Source of the DNA: Aedoeadaptatus coxii
GTDB taxonomy: Bacteria; Bacillota; Clostridia; Tissierellales; Peptoniphilaceae
DNA: 64,000 bases
Reading direction: 5' to 3' (one strand)
Assembly: GCF_903819215.1 (NCBI RefSeq)
Contig: NZ_CAIJCT010000010.1
A program made the translations under genes and the position numbers. The notes beneath the pieces are model-generated. The model was not told where the DNA came from. It saw only the letters and a program-made list of their open reading frames with translations, and ran no database searches. Of this stretch, positions 51,480 to 60,025 are shown one piece after another (position 1 is the first letter of the stretch; each line of letters starts with the position of its first letter).

Positions 51480-52319
51480 ATGATTCAATTAATTGCACTG
51501 GATTTTGACGGCACCATAGCGGCTAGAAAACAGCCCGTTGACGAAACTATGGTGAACTATATTAATAAATGGAAAAAAGATCATGTGGAAACCGTCATTG
51601 TAAGCGGAAGACCTTATCGTTCCTTGAAGCGGGAATTGGAACCGATTCAAGAAGATGTGTATATTGTTTCGAATAACGGTAATTTAATACGTACGAAAAA
51701 TTCCGAACAGACACTTTATAAAAATACATTTCCTAAAGATAAGATAAAACCTATCGCCGAATCCATGATCGCCAGGGGAATTCACCCCATTTTTCACGTG
51801 GACAGTTACTTTAAGGGCTACGATCTCGTCACTCTATTCGATACGACGGAAAGGGAAGCGTCCTATATTTCTTTTTACGAGAACCTATACAAGCGCATGA
51901 CACTGGACGAGGTGTTGGAAGAAGATGTTCTCGTTATGGCAGGTTATACTACAGCCGATGTGTTCTACGATCTGGAAAAAGACGATGCGTTAACTTCCGG
52001 GAAGATGACGGCTCATCTTTTAAAGAGCCGCGACAAAAAACTTTCTTTAATCGAGATAATCGGAAACACCAATAAATGGAACGGTCTCGAAAAGCTTGCG
52101 GAAATGAAAGGGATCCACGCGAAAGATATTATCGCTTTCGGCGACGATATGAACGACGAATCTATGATCGAACACGCAGGCATTGGCGTCGCCATGGCGT
52201 CTGCTCCCGATGAAGTAAAGGCAAAAAGCGATATAATCTGCGAGGAGCCGCCGGAACACTACGGCGCCTTTAAATTGGCGGATAAGATTTTGAATGAGGA
52301 GGTAACCGTTGAATATTAA
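51480..52319 (+). CDS. Cof-type HAD-superfamily phosphatase
   Basis: A 279-residue haloacid-dehalogenase hydrolase with the nucleophile in LDFDGTIA (residues 8-12 region), the second motif VSGRPYRS, a C2-type cap (about 85-190) and motif IV FGDDMNDESMIEHAGIGVAMASA. Proteins of this class dephosphorylate sugar phosphates or cofactors such as FMN or PLP; the substrate is not deduced. The ribosome site GAGGAG lies directly after the terminator hairpin. It overlaps rbgA by 11 nt. Confidence 0.92.
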   Translation: MIQLIALDFDGTIAARKQPVDETMVNYINKWKKDHVETVIVSGRPYRSLKRELEPIQEDVYIVSNNGNLIRTKNSEQTLYKNTFPKDKIKPIAESMIARGIHPIFHVDSYFKGYDLVTLFDTTEREASYISFYENLYKRMTLDEVLEEDVLVMAGYTTADVFYDLEKDDALTSGKMTAHLLKSRDKKLSLIEIIGNTNKWNGLEKLAEMKGIHAKDIIAFGDDMNDESMIEHAGIGVAMASAPDEVKAKSDIICEEPPEHYGAFKLADKILNEEVTVEY

Positions 52320-53172
52320 CTGGTATCCTGGGCATATGAAAAAAAACATTGAGTCCATTCAATCGGTAAAGAGTCAATGCGATCTCGCCATTGTTTTACT
52401 GGATGCCCGCATTCCTATGAGCAGTTACAACCCTTTGCTCGACGATACATTTGCCGATTATCCCGTTCTCTATTTATTAAACAAATCCGATCTCGCCGAT
52501 CCCGATGTTACGGAAGATTGGATTCGCTACTTCAAAAGCAGGGAAGATACATCGGCCATTCAATGGACGGCGACGGGCAAAGTCAATATGCGCGCTCTTG
52601 TAAAAGCTATTGAAGAGTTAGCTGCGCCCATCCGTGAAAAAGAACGTGCCAAAGGAATGCAAAAGCGCAAACTGCGGGTCATGGTAACGGGCATCCCCAA
52701 TGTTGGGAAATCAACTTTTATCAATCAATTGGCGGGAAAAAAATCCGCCGCCATCGGCAATCGACCGGGTATTACGAAGACGAATCAATGGATTCGTCAC
52801 CATCCCGAATTCGATTTATTGGACACGCCGGGCGTGTTATGGCCTAAACTGGATCCGCCCATTCGCGGCCGCCATTTGGCCTTTACGGGATCCATTAAAG
52901 ATGAAATTATGGATAGAGAAACATTGGCTTTTGAACTTTTAAAAGAAGGAATGGACAAGTTTTACGAATTGATCGCTAAGCGTTACGATTTAAAAGACGA
53001 CTATTCGGGAGCCATCGAATTGATGGATGGGATCGGCAAGCGCCGCGGCTGTTTAATGCGGGGCGGCGAAATCGACTACACGAAAGTCGCATCGATTATT
53101 CTCGATGAGTTTCGAAACGGTACATGGGGTCGCATTAGTTTGGAGCAAGTAGATGACCGACACACACTTTGA
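52309..53172 (+). CDS. rbgA: RbgA (YlqF) ribosome-assembly GTPase
   Basis: Circularly permuted GTPase required for late 50S assembly. The 287-residue protein starts with NWYPGHMKKNI and shows motifs in permuted order: G4 LNKSDLAD near residue 62, then G1 GIPNVGKST near residue 127 and G3 DTPGVLWPK. Start is TTG 52309 behind GAGGAGGT. It overlaps rnhB by 20 nt, the same order as in Bacillus. Confidence 0.96.
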   Translation: MNINWYPGHMKKNIESIQSVKSQCDLAIVLLDARIPMSSYNPLLDDTFADYPVLYLLNKSDLADPDVTEDWIRYFKSREDTSAIQWTATGKVNMRALVKAIEELAAPIREKERAKGMQKRKLRVMVTGIPNVGKSTFINQLAGKKSAAIGNRPGITKTNQWIRHHPEFDLLDTPGVLWPKLDPPIRGRHLAFTGSIKDEIMDRETLAFELLKEGMDKFYELIAKRYDLKDDYSGAIELMDGIGKRRGCLMRGGEIDYTKVASIILDEFRNGTWGRISLEQVDDRHTL

Positions 53173-53776
53173 TTTGGAAGCATTGAAAGGTCAATACGAT
53201 TACATTGCCGGCATCGACGAGGTGGGAAGAGGCTGTTTATTCGGCGATGTAGTGGCGGCCTGTGTCATTATGCCGCTGGATCATATGATCGAAGGGATTA
53301 CGGATTCGAAAAAACTGTCGCCTAAAAAGCGCGCCCTGTACGAAGATGCTATTTTATCGGAAGCCGTCGCCTATGGTTATGGACGTGAAACACCAGAGGT
53401 CATCGACCGAATCAATATAAAACAAGCCACCCGTCTTGCCATGAAATCGGCTGCCGAAGGGGTTTTGGATCAAGGATTTCGGGATAAGTCCATATTATTT
53501 TTAATCGACGCCGAAACCATCGATCTCGATTTTCCTCAACAAGGCGTCATTCATGGCGACGACATTTCCTACACCATTGCATGCGCTTCGATTCTCGCCA
53601 AAGAATATAGAGATCGCCTGTGCCTTCAATGGGAAGAAGCATATCCGGGATACGGCATTGCAGGGCATAAAGGTTACGGCACAAAGAAACATCGAGAGGC
53701 GATTTTAGAACTTGGGCCGAGTCCCATGCATCGTCGTTCCTTTTTAACCAAGATATTAGCCCATAGAGAAGGCTAG
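53153..53776 (+). CDS. rnhB: RnhB ribonuclease HII
   Basis: Removes ribonucleotides from DNA and RNA primers. The 207-residue protein has the catalytic motif AGIDEVGRGCLFGDV near residue 18-32, ITDSKKLSPKKR, VDRINI-like VIDRINI and the C-terminal GYGTKKHREAI. ATG 53153 lies within the end of rbgA. Confidence 0.96.
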   Translation: MTDTHFDLEALKGQYDYIAGIDEVGRGCLFGDVVAACVIMPLDHMIEGITDSKKLSPKKRALYEDAILSEAVAYGYGRETPEVIDRINIKQATRLAMKSAAEGVLDQGFRDKSILFLIDAETIDLDFPQQGVIHGDDISYTIACASILAKEYRDRLCLQWEEAYPGYGIAGHKGYGTKKHREAILELGPSPMHRRSFLTKILAHREG

Positions 53777-53804
53777 GCACTTGGTTTTTCAGGTCTTGCA
53801 TTTA

Positions 53805-53813
53805 TGGTATAAT
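53805..53813 (+). promoter_or_regulatory. Extended -10 promoter of the asp23-like operon
   Basis: TGGTATAAT (53805-53813) is a TGn-extended consensus -10 box 20 nt upstream of the ATG. TTGCAT-like or TTGGTT -35 candidates are not correctly spaced. Confidence 0.7.
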
Positions 53814-53833
53814 GTGAGCGATAGGAGGAAACT

Positions 53834-54208
53834 ATGGTAGAAAAATATTTTGTCGATCCCACCGGGAATTCGAATGTAAAAATAGCAGACGACGTCGTAA
53901 CGCGTATTGCGCAAGAAGCGGCAATCCGTGTCGAAGGCGTTTATAATAGTTACACTACACGGCGTGAAATGGTTGGCGAACTTTTAACCGGTCGCAACCC
54001 GTCGAAAACAAAAATTACAGGCGACGAAATGTCCAGTATCGTGGATATTTCCATTGTCGTCGAGTACGGCAAAAACATCGTAGAAGTTGCGGAAAAAGTT
54101 CAAGACGCTGTAAAAGAAAGCCTCGAAAACATGACTGATATCGCAATCGAAGCGGTAAATGTGCATATTAGCGGAGTAAGAGCGGAACACGAAAATCAAG
54201 CTGTATAA
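53834..54208 (+). CDS. Asp23/Gls24 (YqhY-type) family protein
   Basis: A 124-residue Asp23/Gls24 family protein (VKIADDVVTRIAQEAAIRVEGV near residue 17-38, SIVVEYGKNIVEVAEKVQDAVKE, VNVHISGV near the end). By position just before nusB it corresponds to Bacillus YqhY, linked to fatty-acid synthesis control. GGAGGAAA precedes the ATG, and the gene has its own -10 box. Confidence 0.92.
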   Translation: MVEKYFVDPTGNSNVKIADDVVTRIAQEAAIRVEGVYNSYTTRREMVGELLTGRNPSKTKITGDEMSSIVDISIVVEYGKNIVEVAEKVQDAVKESLENMTDIAIEAVNVHISGVRAEHENQAV

Positions 54209-54226
54209 ATAGGGAAGGAAGCGCCT

Positions 54227-54727
54227 GTGAGTCGAAAACTGTCAAGAATTGCCATGATGAAAATACTCTTTGCCATGGAACATCGAAACGAATTCGATGA
54301 CGACGTCATGGAGTCGTTTTTCGAGACCCAATGGGAAGAGTCGGAAATCGAAAAAATTTATAATCATGTTTTCTCAGGTAAAGCCCTTAAACAACGGCTG
54401 GAAAGTAGCTCCGAGTCGCCTTTAAATGAAGACGAGATTCTTTATTGTCGGGAACATATCGGGGCGTTGGTTCGCCATTTGGAAACTATCGACGAGCTGA
54501 TCGCGAAAAATCTTAAAGATTGGACGCTGGATCGGTTAACGATCGTAGACCTTTCCATTATTCGCCTCGCCGTTTATGAAATTCTCTATTGCGATGATAT
54601 TGCCAATGCCATTTCTGTAAACGAGGCTGTCGATATTGCTAAAATCTTCAGTACAAAAGACAGTGCTCGCTTTATTAACGGCATACTGGGTTCAATTTTG
54701 CGACAAAGTAATGATCAAGCCAATTAG
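54227..54727 (+). CDS. nusB: NusB transcription antitermination factor
   Basis: RNA-binding antitermination protein that acts with NusE on rRNA operons. The 166-residue protein has SRIAMMKILFAMEH at the start, DWTLDRLTIVDLSIIRLAVYEIL and the C-terminal SVNEAVDIAKIFSTKDSARFINGILG. Start is GTG 54227 behind GGGAAGGAAG. It overlaps xseA by 17 nt. Confidence 0.95.
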   Translation: MSRKLSRIAMMKILFAMEHRNEFDDDVMESFFETQWEESEIEKIYNHVFSGKALKQRLESSSESPLNEDEILYCREHIGALVRHLETIDELIAKNLKDWTLDRLTIVDLSIIRLAVYEILYCDDIANAISVNEAVDIAKIFSTKDSARFINGILGSILRQSNDQAN

Positions 54728-56042
54728 CATTTCGGAACTATTAGACTACACGAAAAAAATAGTAAAATCCGATTACATTTTAAGAAAAGTGCGGGTGAAG
54801 GGTGAAATCGCTGAAATCGCTACGGCGCAAAGCGGTCACCTTTACTTTACGTTAAAAGACGACAGCGCTCGGCTTTCTTGCGTCATGTTTCGTGACGATC
54901 TAGTGGATGATGTTACGCAACAAGTGGGCATGGAAGTTGCGATCGACGGTTATGTCGATATTTATTCGCCTTCCGGTCGCCTTCAATTGATTGCTAAAAC
55001 CATGGAACCTACGGGTCAAGGCGCACTTTATAAACTTTTTCTTGAATTAAAAGACCTTCTCGAAAAAGAAGGTCTATTTGATATGGATAAAAAACGGCCC
55101 CTTCCCGAAAAGCCGTTAACCGTCGGCATGGTCACCAGTACGGCAGGAGCTGCACAACACGATTTCCTCAGCGTGGCGGCGGCAAGAAATCCTGCGGTTT
55201 CGGTAATCATTTCTCCGAGCCGTGTTCAGGGAGAAGATGCCGGCAAAGAATTGGCACGCGCTTTTAAAAGGCTTGATGCGCGAGATGATATTGATTTAAT
55301 CATTATCACTCGAGGCGGCGGATCCATGGAAGATCTATTTTGCTTTAACGACGAAAATCTTATTCGCGCCATCGACAAGAGACGCCATCCTGTAGTATCG
55401 GCAGTAGGCCACGAAGTAGACACCACCTTGTGTGATTTTGTGGCGGATGTGCGTGCGGCGACGCCGACGCACGGCGCGGAGATCATCATTCCTCAAGGGA
55501 AAGATATTTTGGAAGAGGCGAAGGTTCAGCTTCTTTCTATGGAAAATGGCCTCCGTCATCGCCTGAGGGATTATGCTCAAGCGCAACAATCTCTGTATTT
55601 TCGCCTGAAACACGCCATCTCTTTGGAGTCGGTGGCACATAAAATGGAATTGGCGAAAGAACTCAAGCGGCGTATGGTACGTCAAATGGCGAAAGTCTTT
55701 GAAGAGGAAGGAAGGGAAGGGGAATATCTTCTTAAAAGGATATACAAGGTACCTCTTCAAAGACGAGCATTAGAAGAGAGAGCGCTAATAGAAGATGGCC
55801 GGCTTAGAATCAATAAAGCGTTACTTAACGGATTCAATCGAGAAAGAGAATGGCTGGAATTATTAAAACTCCGCATTAAATCCGTTGGCGAATCGAAGCG
55901 TTCGCCGAGAGTTGAAAAGGACGGCAGAGGAATCCAAAGCATTCATGACGTGGAAGTCGGCGATAATCTTTCGATCGCATTAATCGACGGAACGGTCGAT
56001 GTTTCTGTAAAGGGAATCACGAGGTATAGAGATGAATTATAG
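54711..56042 (+). CDS. xseA: XseA exodeoxyribonuclease VII large subunit
   Basis: Large subunit of exonuclease VII, which degrades single-stranded DNA. The 443-residue protein has an N-terminal OB fold (about 1-105; VKGEIAEIATAQSGHLYFTLKDD), then the nuclease domain with TSTAGAAQHD, IIITRGGGSMEDLFCFND and AVGHEVDTTLCDFVAD. ATG 54711 lies inside the end of nusB; longer in-frame starts are within nusB. It overlaps xseB by 11 nt. Confidence 0.95.
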   Translation: MIKPISISELLDYTKKIVKSDYILRKVRVKGEIAEIATAQSGHLYFTLKDDSARLSCVMFRDDLVDDVTQQVGMEVAIDGYVDIYSPSGRLQLIAKTMEPTGQGALYKLFLELKDLLEKEGLFDMDKKRPLPEKPLTVGMVTSTAGAAQHDFLSVAAARNPAVSVIISPSRVQGEDAGKELARAFKRLDARDDIDLIIITRGGGSMEDLFCFNDENLIRAIDKRRHPVVSAVGHEVDTTLCDFVADVRAATPTHGAEIIIPQGKDILEEAKVQLLSMENGLRHRLRDYAQAQQSLYFRLKHAISLESVAHKMELAKELKRRMVRQMAKVFEEEGREGEYLLKRIYKVPLQRRALEERALIEDGRLRINKALLNGFNREREWLELLKLRIKSVGESKRSPRVEKDGRGIQSIHDVEVGDNLSIALIDGTVDVSVKGITRYRDEL

Positions 56043-56241
56043 AGAAAAATCCGAAAAGCTTGAAAAAATGGTCGAGCAAATGGAAAATGACGATTTAACA
56101 TTGGAAGAAATGGTCGCCTTATACGAAAAGAGTACATCACTTTACAAAGAGCTCGAAAAAGACCTTTCCTCTTTGGAACAAAAGGTGCGCATTTTAACGG
56201 ATGGGATGGAAAAGAAAGAAGAAAACGATGAATCGATTTGA
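56032..56241 (+). CDS. xseB: XseB exodeoxyribonuclease VII small subunit
   Basis: Small subunit of exonuclease VII, 69 residues: a helical hairpin with EKLEKMVEQMENDDLTLEEMV and the following YEKSTSLYKELEKDL helix, the standard family pattern. It starts within xseA and overlaps ispA by 14 nt. Confidence 0.95.
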   Translation: MNYREKSEKLEKMVEQMENDDLTLEEMVALYEKSTSLYKELEKDLSSLEQKVRILTDGMEKKEENDESI

Positions 56242-57007
56242 TGCGCGTTTAAAAGAGTATTACAATTCTATTCCACTTGCGGCCGAAGAACTCAGAGAAT
56301 CCATGGTGTATTCACTTTTTACCGGTGGTAAGCGGATTCGCCCGAAGATCTTTTACACCGTTTTGGAGGATTTACATTACAAAGGCGAAGCGGATTTTTA
56401 TTTTGCCGCAGCTATGGAGTCTATTCATACATACAGTTTAATTCACGACGATCTACCTGCCATGGACGATGACGATATACGTCGCGGCCAGCCGACAAAT
56501 CACAAAAAATTCAACGAAGCCCTCGCTATTTTGGCAGGAGACGGTTTACTTTCTCAGGCGGGAGAGCTTGCTGCTCAGGGAGCCATGCTGGAGCCGAAGG
56601 GCGGTATTTTAGCCATGACGTATTTATTTAAAGCGGCGGGCACTACAGGTATGGTGGACGGCCAGGCCCTGGATATTCGCGAAGGAGCTTCCTCCGGTGA
56701 TGAGGTAATTTACTCGAAAAAGACGGGTGCTTTATTAGGCGGATGCTTTGCCATGGCAGGCGCTCTTTCGGGGAAGGATTCATCTTTCTGCGACAAACTC
56801 TATCGCGTCGGCGAAACATTGGGGATAAGCTACCAATTTCAAGACGACTATTTGGATTTGGTAGAAGACGGTAAAGCTGGCGAGCAAGCATTTTTTACGG
56901 ATAAAGCCGAACGCTACACGTCGGAATGTTTGGGACTTTTGAAAGAGTTGGGTGAGTTTCCCGAGACGGAAGCTCTTATATTAAAAATATTAAAACGGGA
57001 TCGGTGA
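56228..57007 (+). CDS. ispA: IspA-type short-chain prenyl diphosphate synthase, compact
   Basis: Farnesyl/geranyl diphosphate synthase family, 259 residues against roughly 290-300 usual. The first aspartate-rich motif is in YSLIHDDLPAMDDDDIRRG and the second in QFQDDYLDLVEDG. The stretch that normally follows (GKxxGxD...KxT, about 15-25 residues) is shortened to GKAGEQAFFTDKAE, with no sign of a frameshift. ATG 56228 is taken over an upstream ATG at 56201 deep in xseB. dxs, which often follows, is absent. Confidence 0.88.
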   Translation: MNRFDARLKEYYNSIPLAAEELRESMVYSLFTGGKRIRPKIFYTVLEDLHYKGEADFYFAAAMESIHTYSLIHDDLPAMDDDDIRRGQPTNHKKFNEALAILAGDGLLSQAGELAAQGAMLEPKGGILAMTYLFKAAGTTGMVDGQALDIREGASSGDEVIYSKKTGALLGGCFAMAGALSGKDSSFCDKLYRVGETLGISYQFQDDYLDLVEDGKAGEQAFFTDKAERYTSECLGLLKELGEFPETEALILKILKRDR

Positions 57008-57011
57008 TGAC

Positions 57012-57805
57012 ATGAGAGAGAGGGCAGACCTCTTATTGGTGAAAAAACATTAGCGCCTTCTCGTGAAAAGGCAAAGACCATGATTATGGCGGGAGAAGCT
57101 TTTGTCGGCACGGAGCGTATAGCAAAGGCGGGACAAATGCTCGATGAGGATGTGGAGATTACAATCAAGGGCCACAGCTTGAAATATGTTTCTCGAGGCG
57201 GTTTTAAGCTGGAAAAAATCCTCGAAGACTATACTATTGATTTAAAAGACCACGTCTGCATGGATATCGGATCATCTACAGGAGGTTTTACCGACTGCAT
57301 GCTCCAACACGGAGCAAAAAAAGTATATGCTGTCGATGTTGGCTATAATCAGCTCGCCTACGAGCTTCGCGTCGATCCGAGGGTCGTCGTAATGGAGCGC
57401 ACCAATGTCCGTCATCTGGATAAAGAGCAATTGGCAGATGCTATCGACTTTATCTCCATTGACGTGTCTTTTATCTCTCTCGAACTCGTCTTACCGAAAG
57501 CCGTTTCATATTTGGAAAAGCCCGGTCGTATATCCGCCCTTATTAAACCGCAATTTGAAGCCGGAAAAGATAAGGTGGGAAAAGGCGGCATCGTCAGCGA
57601 TCCGAAAGTACACAGAGAAGTGCTTGAAAAAATCGTCGCCCTTGCGAAGGGTCTCGGCATGACCATCGAATCTTTAACTTTTTCGCCCATTCAAGGAGCA
57701 ACGGGAAACACTGAATTTTTAATGCTAATGACCAATGGAGAGACCGATCGAAAGCCAATGAGCGTCGATGAGGTTATAAAAGCGTCGAAGGAGGAATTTC
57801 ACTAA
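57012..57805 (+). pseudogene. tlyA: tlyA-type rRNA methyltransferase, frameshifted
   Basis: TlyA-family 2'-O-rRNA methyltransferase. From ATG 57012 the first 13 codons give the family N-terminus MRERADLLLVKKH and then hit TAG at 57051. The expected sequence (LAPSREKAKTMIMAGEAFVG...) continues in the -1 frame from TTA at 57050 to the stop at 57805, including the S4 region, MDIGSSTGGFTDCML and KPQFEAGKDKVGKGGIV. One T restored at 57048-57052 gives an intact protein of about 264 residues. Either a recent one-base loss or a sequencing error; a downstream ATG at 57080 would lack the S4 start. Confidence 0.88.
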
Positions 57806-57806
57806 C

Positions 57807-59474
57807 ATGTTTTTACGTCTTCAAATCGACAATTTTGCTATTATTGAACATTCCCGTATCGAGTTTCACGACGGCTTTTCAGTGTTGACCGGGGAAACCG
57901 GCGCCGGGAAATCCATTATAATGGACGCCATCGGTTTATTACTCGGCGGTCGAGCACAAAAAAATATGATTCGAAAGGATGCGGAATTTTCTTCGATTCA
58001 AGGCGTTTTTATGACTAAAAATAAAAGAGCATTGGATTTTCTCGCAGAGAACCGTATTCCATATGAAGACGTGATTATTGTGGAAAGGGTCTTATTTAGA
58101 GATCGCCCCTCTATTTCCGAAATCAACGGCAAAACCGTCACCAATGCACTTTTGCGTGAATTCGGTTCCATTTTGGCGCTATCGGGTATGCAGGGAGAGA
58201 ACAGTTTTTTGATCGATCCTAAGTTTCAGCTGGAACTGATCGATACTTTTTGCGGTAAAGGTCATGTAGAAACTTTAAAAGAATTAAAGGGTGATGTCGC
58301 CGACTTTAAAGCTCTTGAAAATAAGCTTCATAAAGAAAACGACGATCCTCAAAAAATGGCAAGAGAAATGGATTTGTTGCGCTACCAGGTAGATGAAATC
58401 GAATCTTTGGCTTTGGAACCCGGAGAAGATGAATCTCTCCGAGAGGAGTTTCACGCCATACGCAATCAAAGCTCGACACTGGAATACTTAAAAGAGCTCT
58501 CTCAACTTTCTTTTGACGACGGCGGTATAAGAAGTTTAATGGATCGCTTCGCAGCGTCTTTGGAAAAGGTCGCTCAAAATGACGGCCATTACGGCAAACT
58601 TTCTGAGGAGTTTGAAGATCTGCGCTATCGCTTTCAGGACATCGCCTATACCTTAAGAGAGCGGGCGGAAAATTTTGAAGCGGATCCCGAGCGGCTTAAC
58701 GAAGTTGCCGAGCGGTTGGACGCCATTAACGGTGCCAAGCGAAAATACGGCGACAGTTTGGAAAAAATTCAAGATTTCCTCGAAACGAGCCGTGAACGTT
58801 TGGCGTATTTGGAAGATTACGATCAAAACATAGAAGATCTGAAAATTCAAATAGAAAAGGCAAAAGAAGAGGCGAATCGAAAAGCCGAATATATTCGAGC
58901 ATCACGAATGTCCATGGCAAAAAAAGTGGAGCTTCGTATCGCCGAGGTTATGAAAGAGCTGGACATTCCCGAGGCACGGTTTGAGATTCATTTCGAAGAG
59001 AAAAACCTGTCTGAAGATGGCAAAGACAGCGTGGTCTTTATGGTGTCGACGAATAAAGGTGAAGATCTCCTTCCCCTTTCCGAAGTAGCATCCGGTGGGG
59101 AGATAAGCCGCATTTTCCTCGCATTTATCAGTATTTACGCCGAGTTCGACGAACGGGAAATCCTCATTTTGGACGAGGTGGACACGGGAATGAGCGGGAA
59201 AACGGCAAAGGTTGTGGCAAATAAAATGTCTCAACTTTCGAAAGATCGGCAGCTCATTGTCGTCAGTCACCTTCCACAAGTTGTGGCTAGGGGAGACAGG
59301 CAATATCAAATTACGAAAAAAGAAGAAAACGGACGGACTGTGTCGATTGTGAAATCTTTAGATAAAGAAGAGCGCGTCGCCTATTTAGCCACCATGATCA
59401 GCGGGGCAGATACGGAGACGACGCGAAATACAGCAAGAGAAATGTTGGAAGAACGATATGAGGAGGAAGTATGA
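57807..59474 (+). CDS. recN: RecN DNA repair ATPase
   Basis: SMC-like ATPase acting in double-strand-break repair. The 555-residue protein has Walker A GETGAGKS at residues 29-36, long coiled-coil arms (about 150-380), and C-terminal LSEVASGGEISRIFLAF signature and ILILDEVDTGMSG Walker B. AAGGAGGAAT is just upstream, inside the end of tlyA. It overlaps the Nudix gene by 4 nt. argR and nadK, often between tlyA and recN, are missing. Confidence 0.96.
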   Translation: MFLRLQIDNFAIIEHSRIEFHDGFSVLTGETGAGKSIIMDAIGLLLGGRAQKNMIRKDAEFSSIQGVFMTKNKRALDFLAENRIPYEDVIIVERVLFRDRPSISEINGKTVTNALLREFGSILALSGMQGENSFLIDPKFQLELIDTFCGKGHVETLKELKGDVADFKALENKLHKENDDPQKMAREMDLLRYQVDEIESLALEPGEDESLREEFHAIRNQSSTLEYLKELSQLSFDDGGIRSLMDRFAASLEKVAQNDGHYGKLSEEFEDLRYRFQDIAYTLRERAENFEADPERLNEVAERLDAINGAKRKYGDSLEKIQDFLETSRERLAYLEDYDQNIEDLKIQIEKAKEEANRKAEYIRASRMSMAKKVELRIAEVMKELDIPEARFEIHFEEKNLSEDGKDSVVFMVSTNKGEDLLPLSEVASGGEISRIFLAFISIYAEFDEREILILDEVDTGMSGKTAKVVANKMSQLSKDRQLIVVSHLPQVVARGDRQYQITKKEENGRTVSIVKSLDKEERVAYLATMISGADTETTRNTAREMLEERYEEEV

Positions 59475-60025
59475 TTTCTGAAGAGCGCGTAATACGCAGC
59501 GAAAAGATTTATGAAGGCAAGGTCGTTACCTTGCGCTGTCATACTGTTGAATTAGACGGACAACGTTACGGCAAACGTGAAGTTGTGGAACATGCAGGCG
59601 GTGCCTGTATCGTTTGTTTCAGAGAAGACGGCAGTATTCCCTTTGTGCGTCAATATCGCATTGCCACGAAGAAACACCTATTAGAACTTCCCGCCGGATT
59701 TATTGAACACGATGAAAATCCTATGACGGCAGCACTTCGAGAACTTTCGGAAGAGACAGGTCTTGAAGCTGATTCTGCTGACTTTTTGCTGGAAGCTTAT
59801 ACGTCTCCCGGTTTTACAAATGAGAAAATCTACATCTTCATGTGCGAAAACCCGAAGCAAGGGGAACAACATTTAGATGAGACAGAGGATTTGGAAGTTG
59901 AGTATATGCAACTTGACGAAGCACTCCGCATGGTAAAACTCGGCGAAATTATCGACGCAAAAACCATTATCGGCTTGTACGCCGCTAAAGAAATGAGAGA
60001 TAAAAAAGATGAATCAAGCAATTAA
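59471..60025 (+). CDS. nudF: NudF-type ADP-ribose pyrophosphatase
   Basis: Nudix hydrolase of 184 residues with a complete Nudix box (GFIEHDE, then REL.EETGL near residue 88-98) and the ADP-ribose type sequence VRQYRIATKKHLLELPAG before it and EAYTSPGFTNEKI after it. It overlaps recN by ATGA and punA by 17 nt, joining a set of nucleotide-salvage genes. Confidence 0.93.
   Translation: MISEERVIRSEKIYEGKVVTLRCHTVELDGQRYGKREVVEHAGGACIVCFREDGSIPFVRQYRIATKKHLLELPAGFIEHDENPMTAALRELSEETGLEADSADFLLEAYTSPGFTNEKIYIFMCENPKQGEQHLDETEDLEVEYMQLDEALRMVKLGEIIDAKTIIGLYAAKEMRDKKDESSN

Noticed and set aside
56201..56227. Upstream ATG as start of the prenyl synthase
   Set aside because: It lies in the xseB coding region without a ribosome site, and family similarity begins at 56228.
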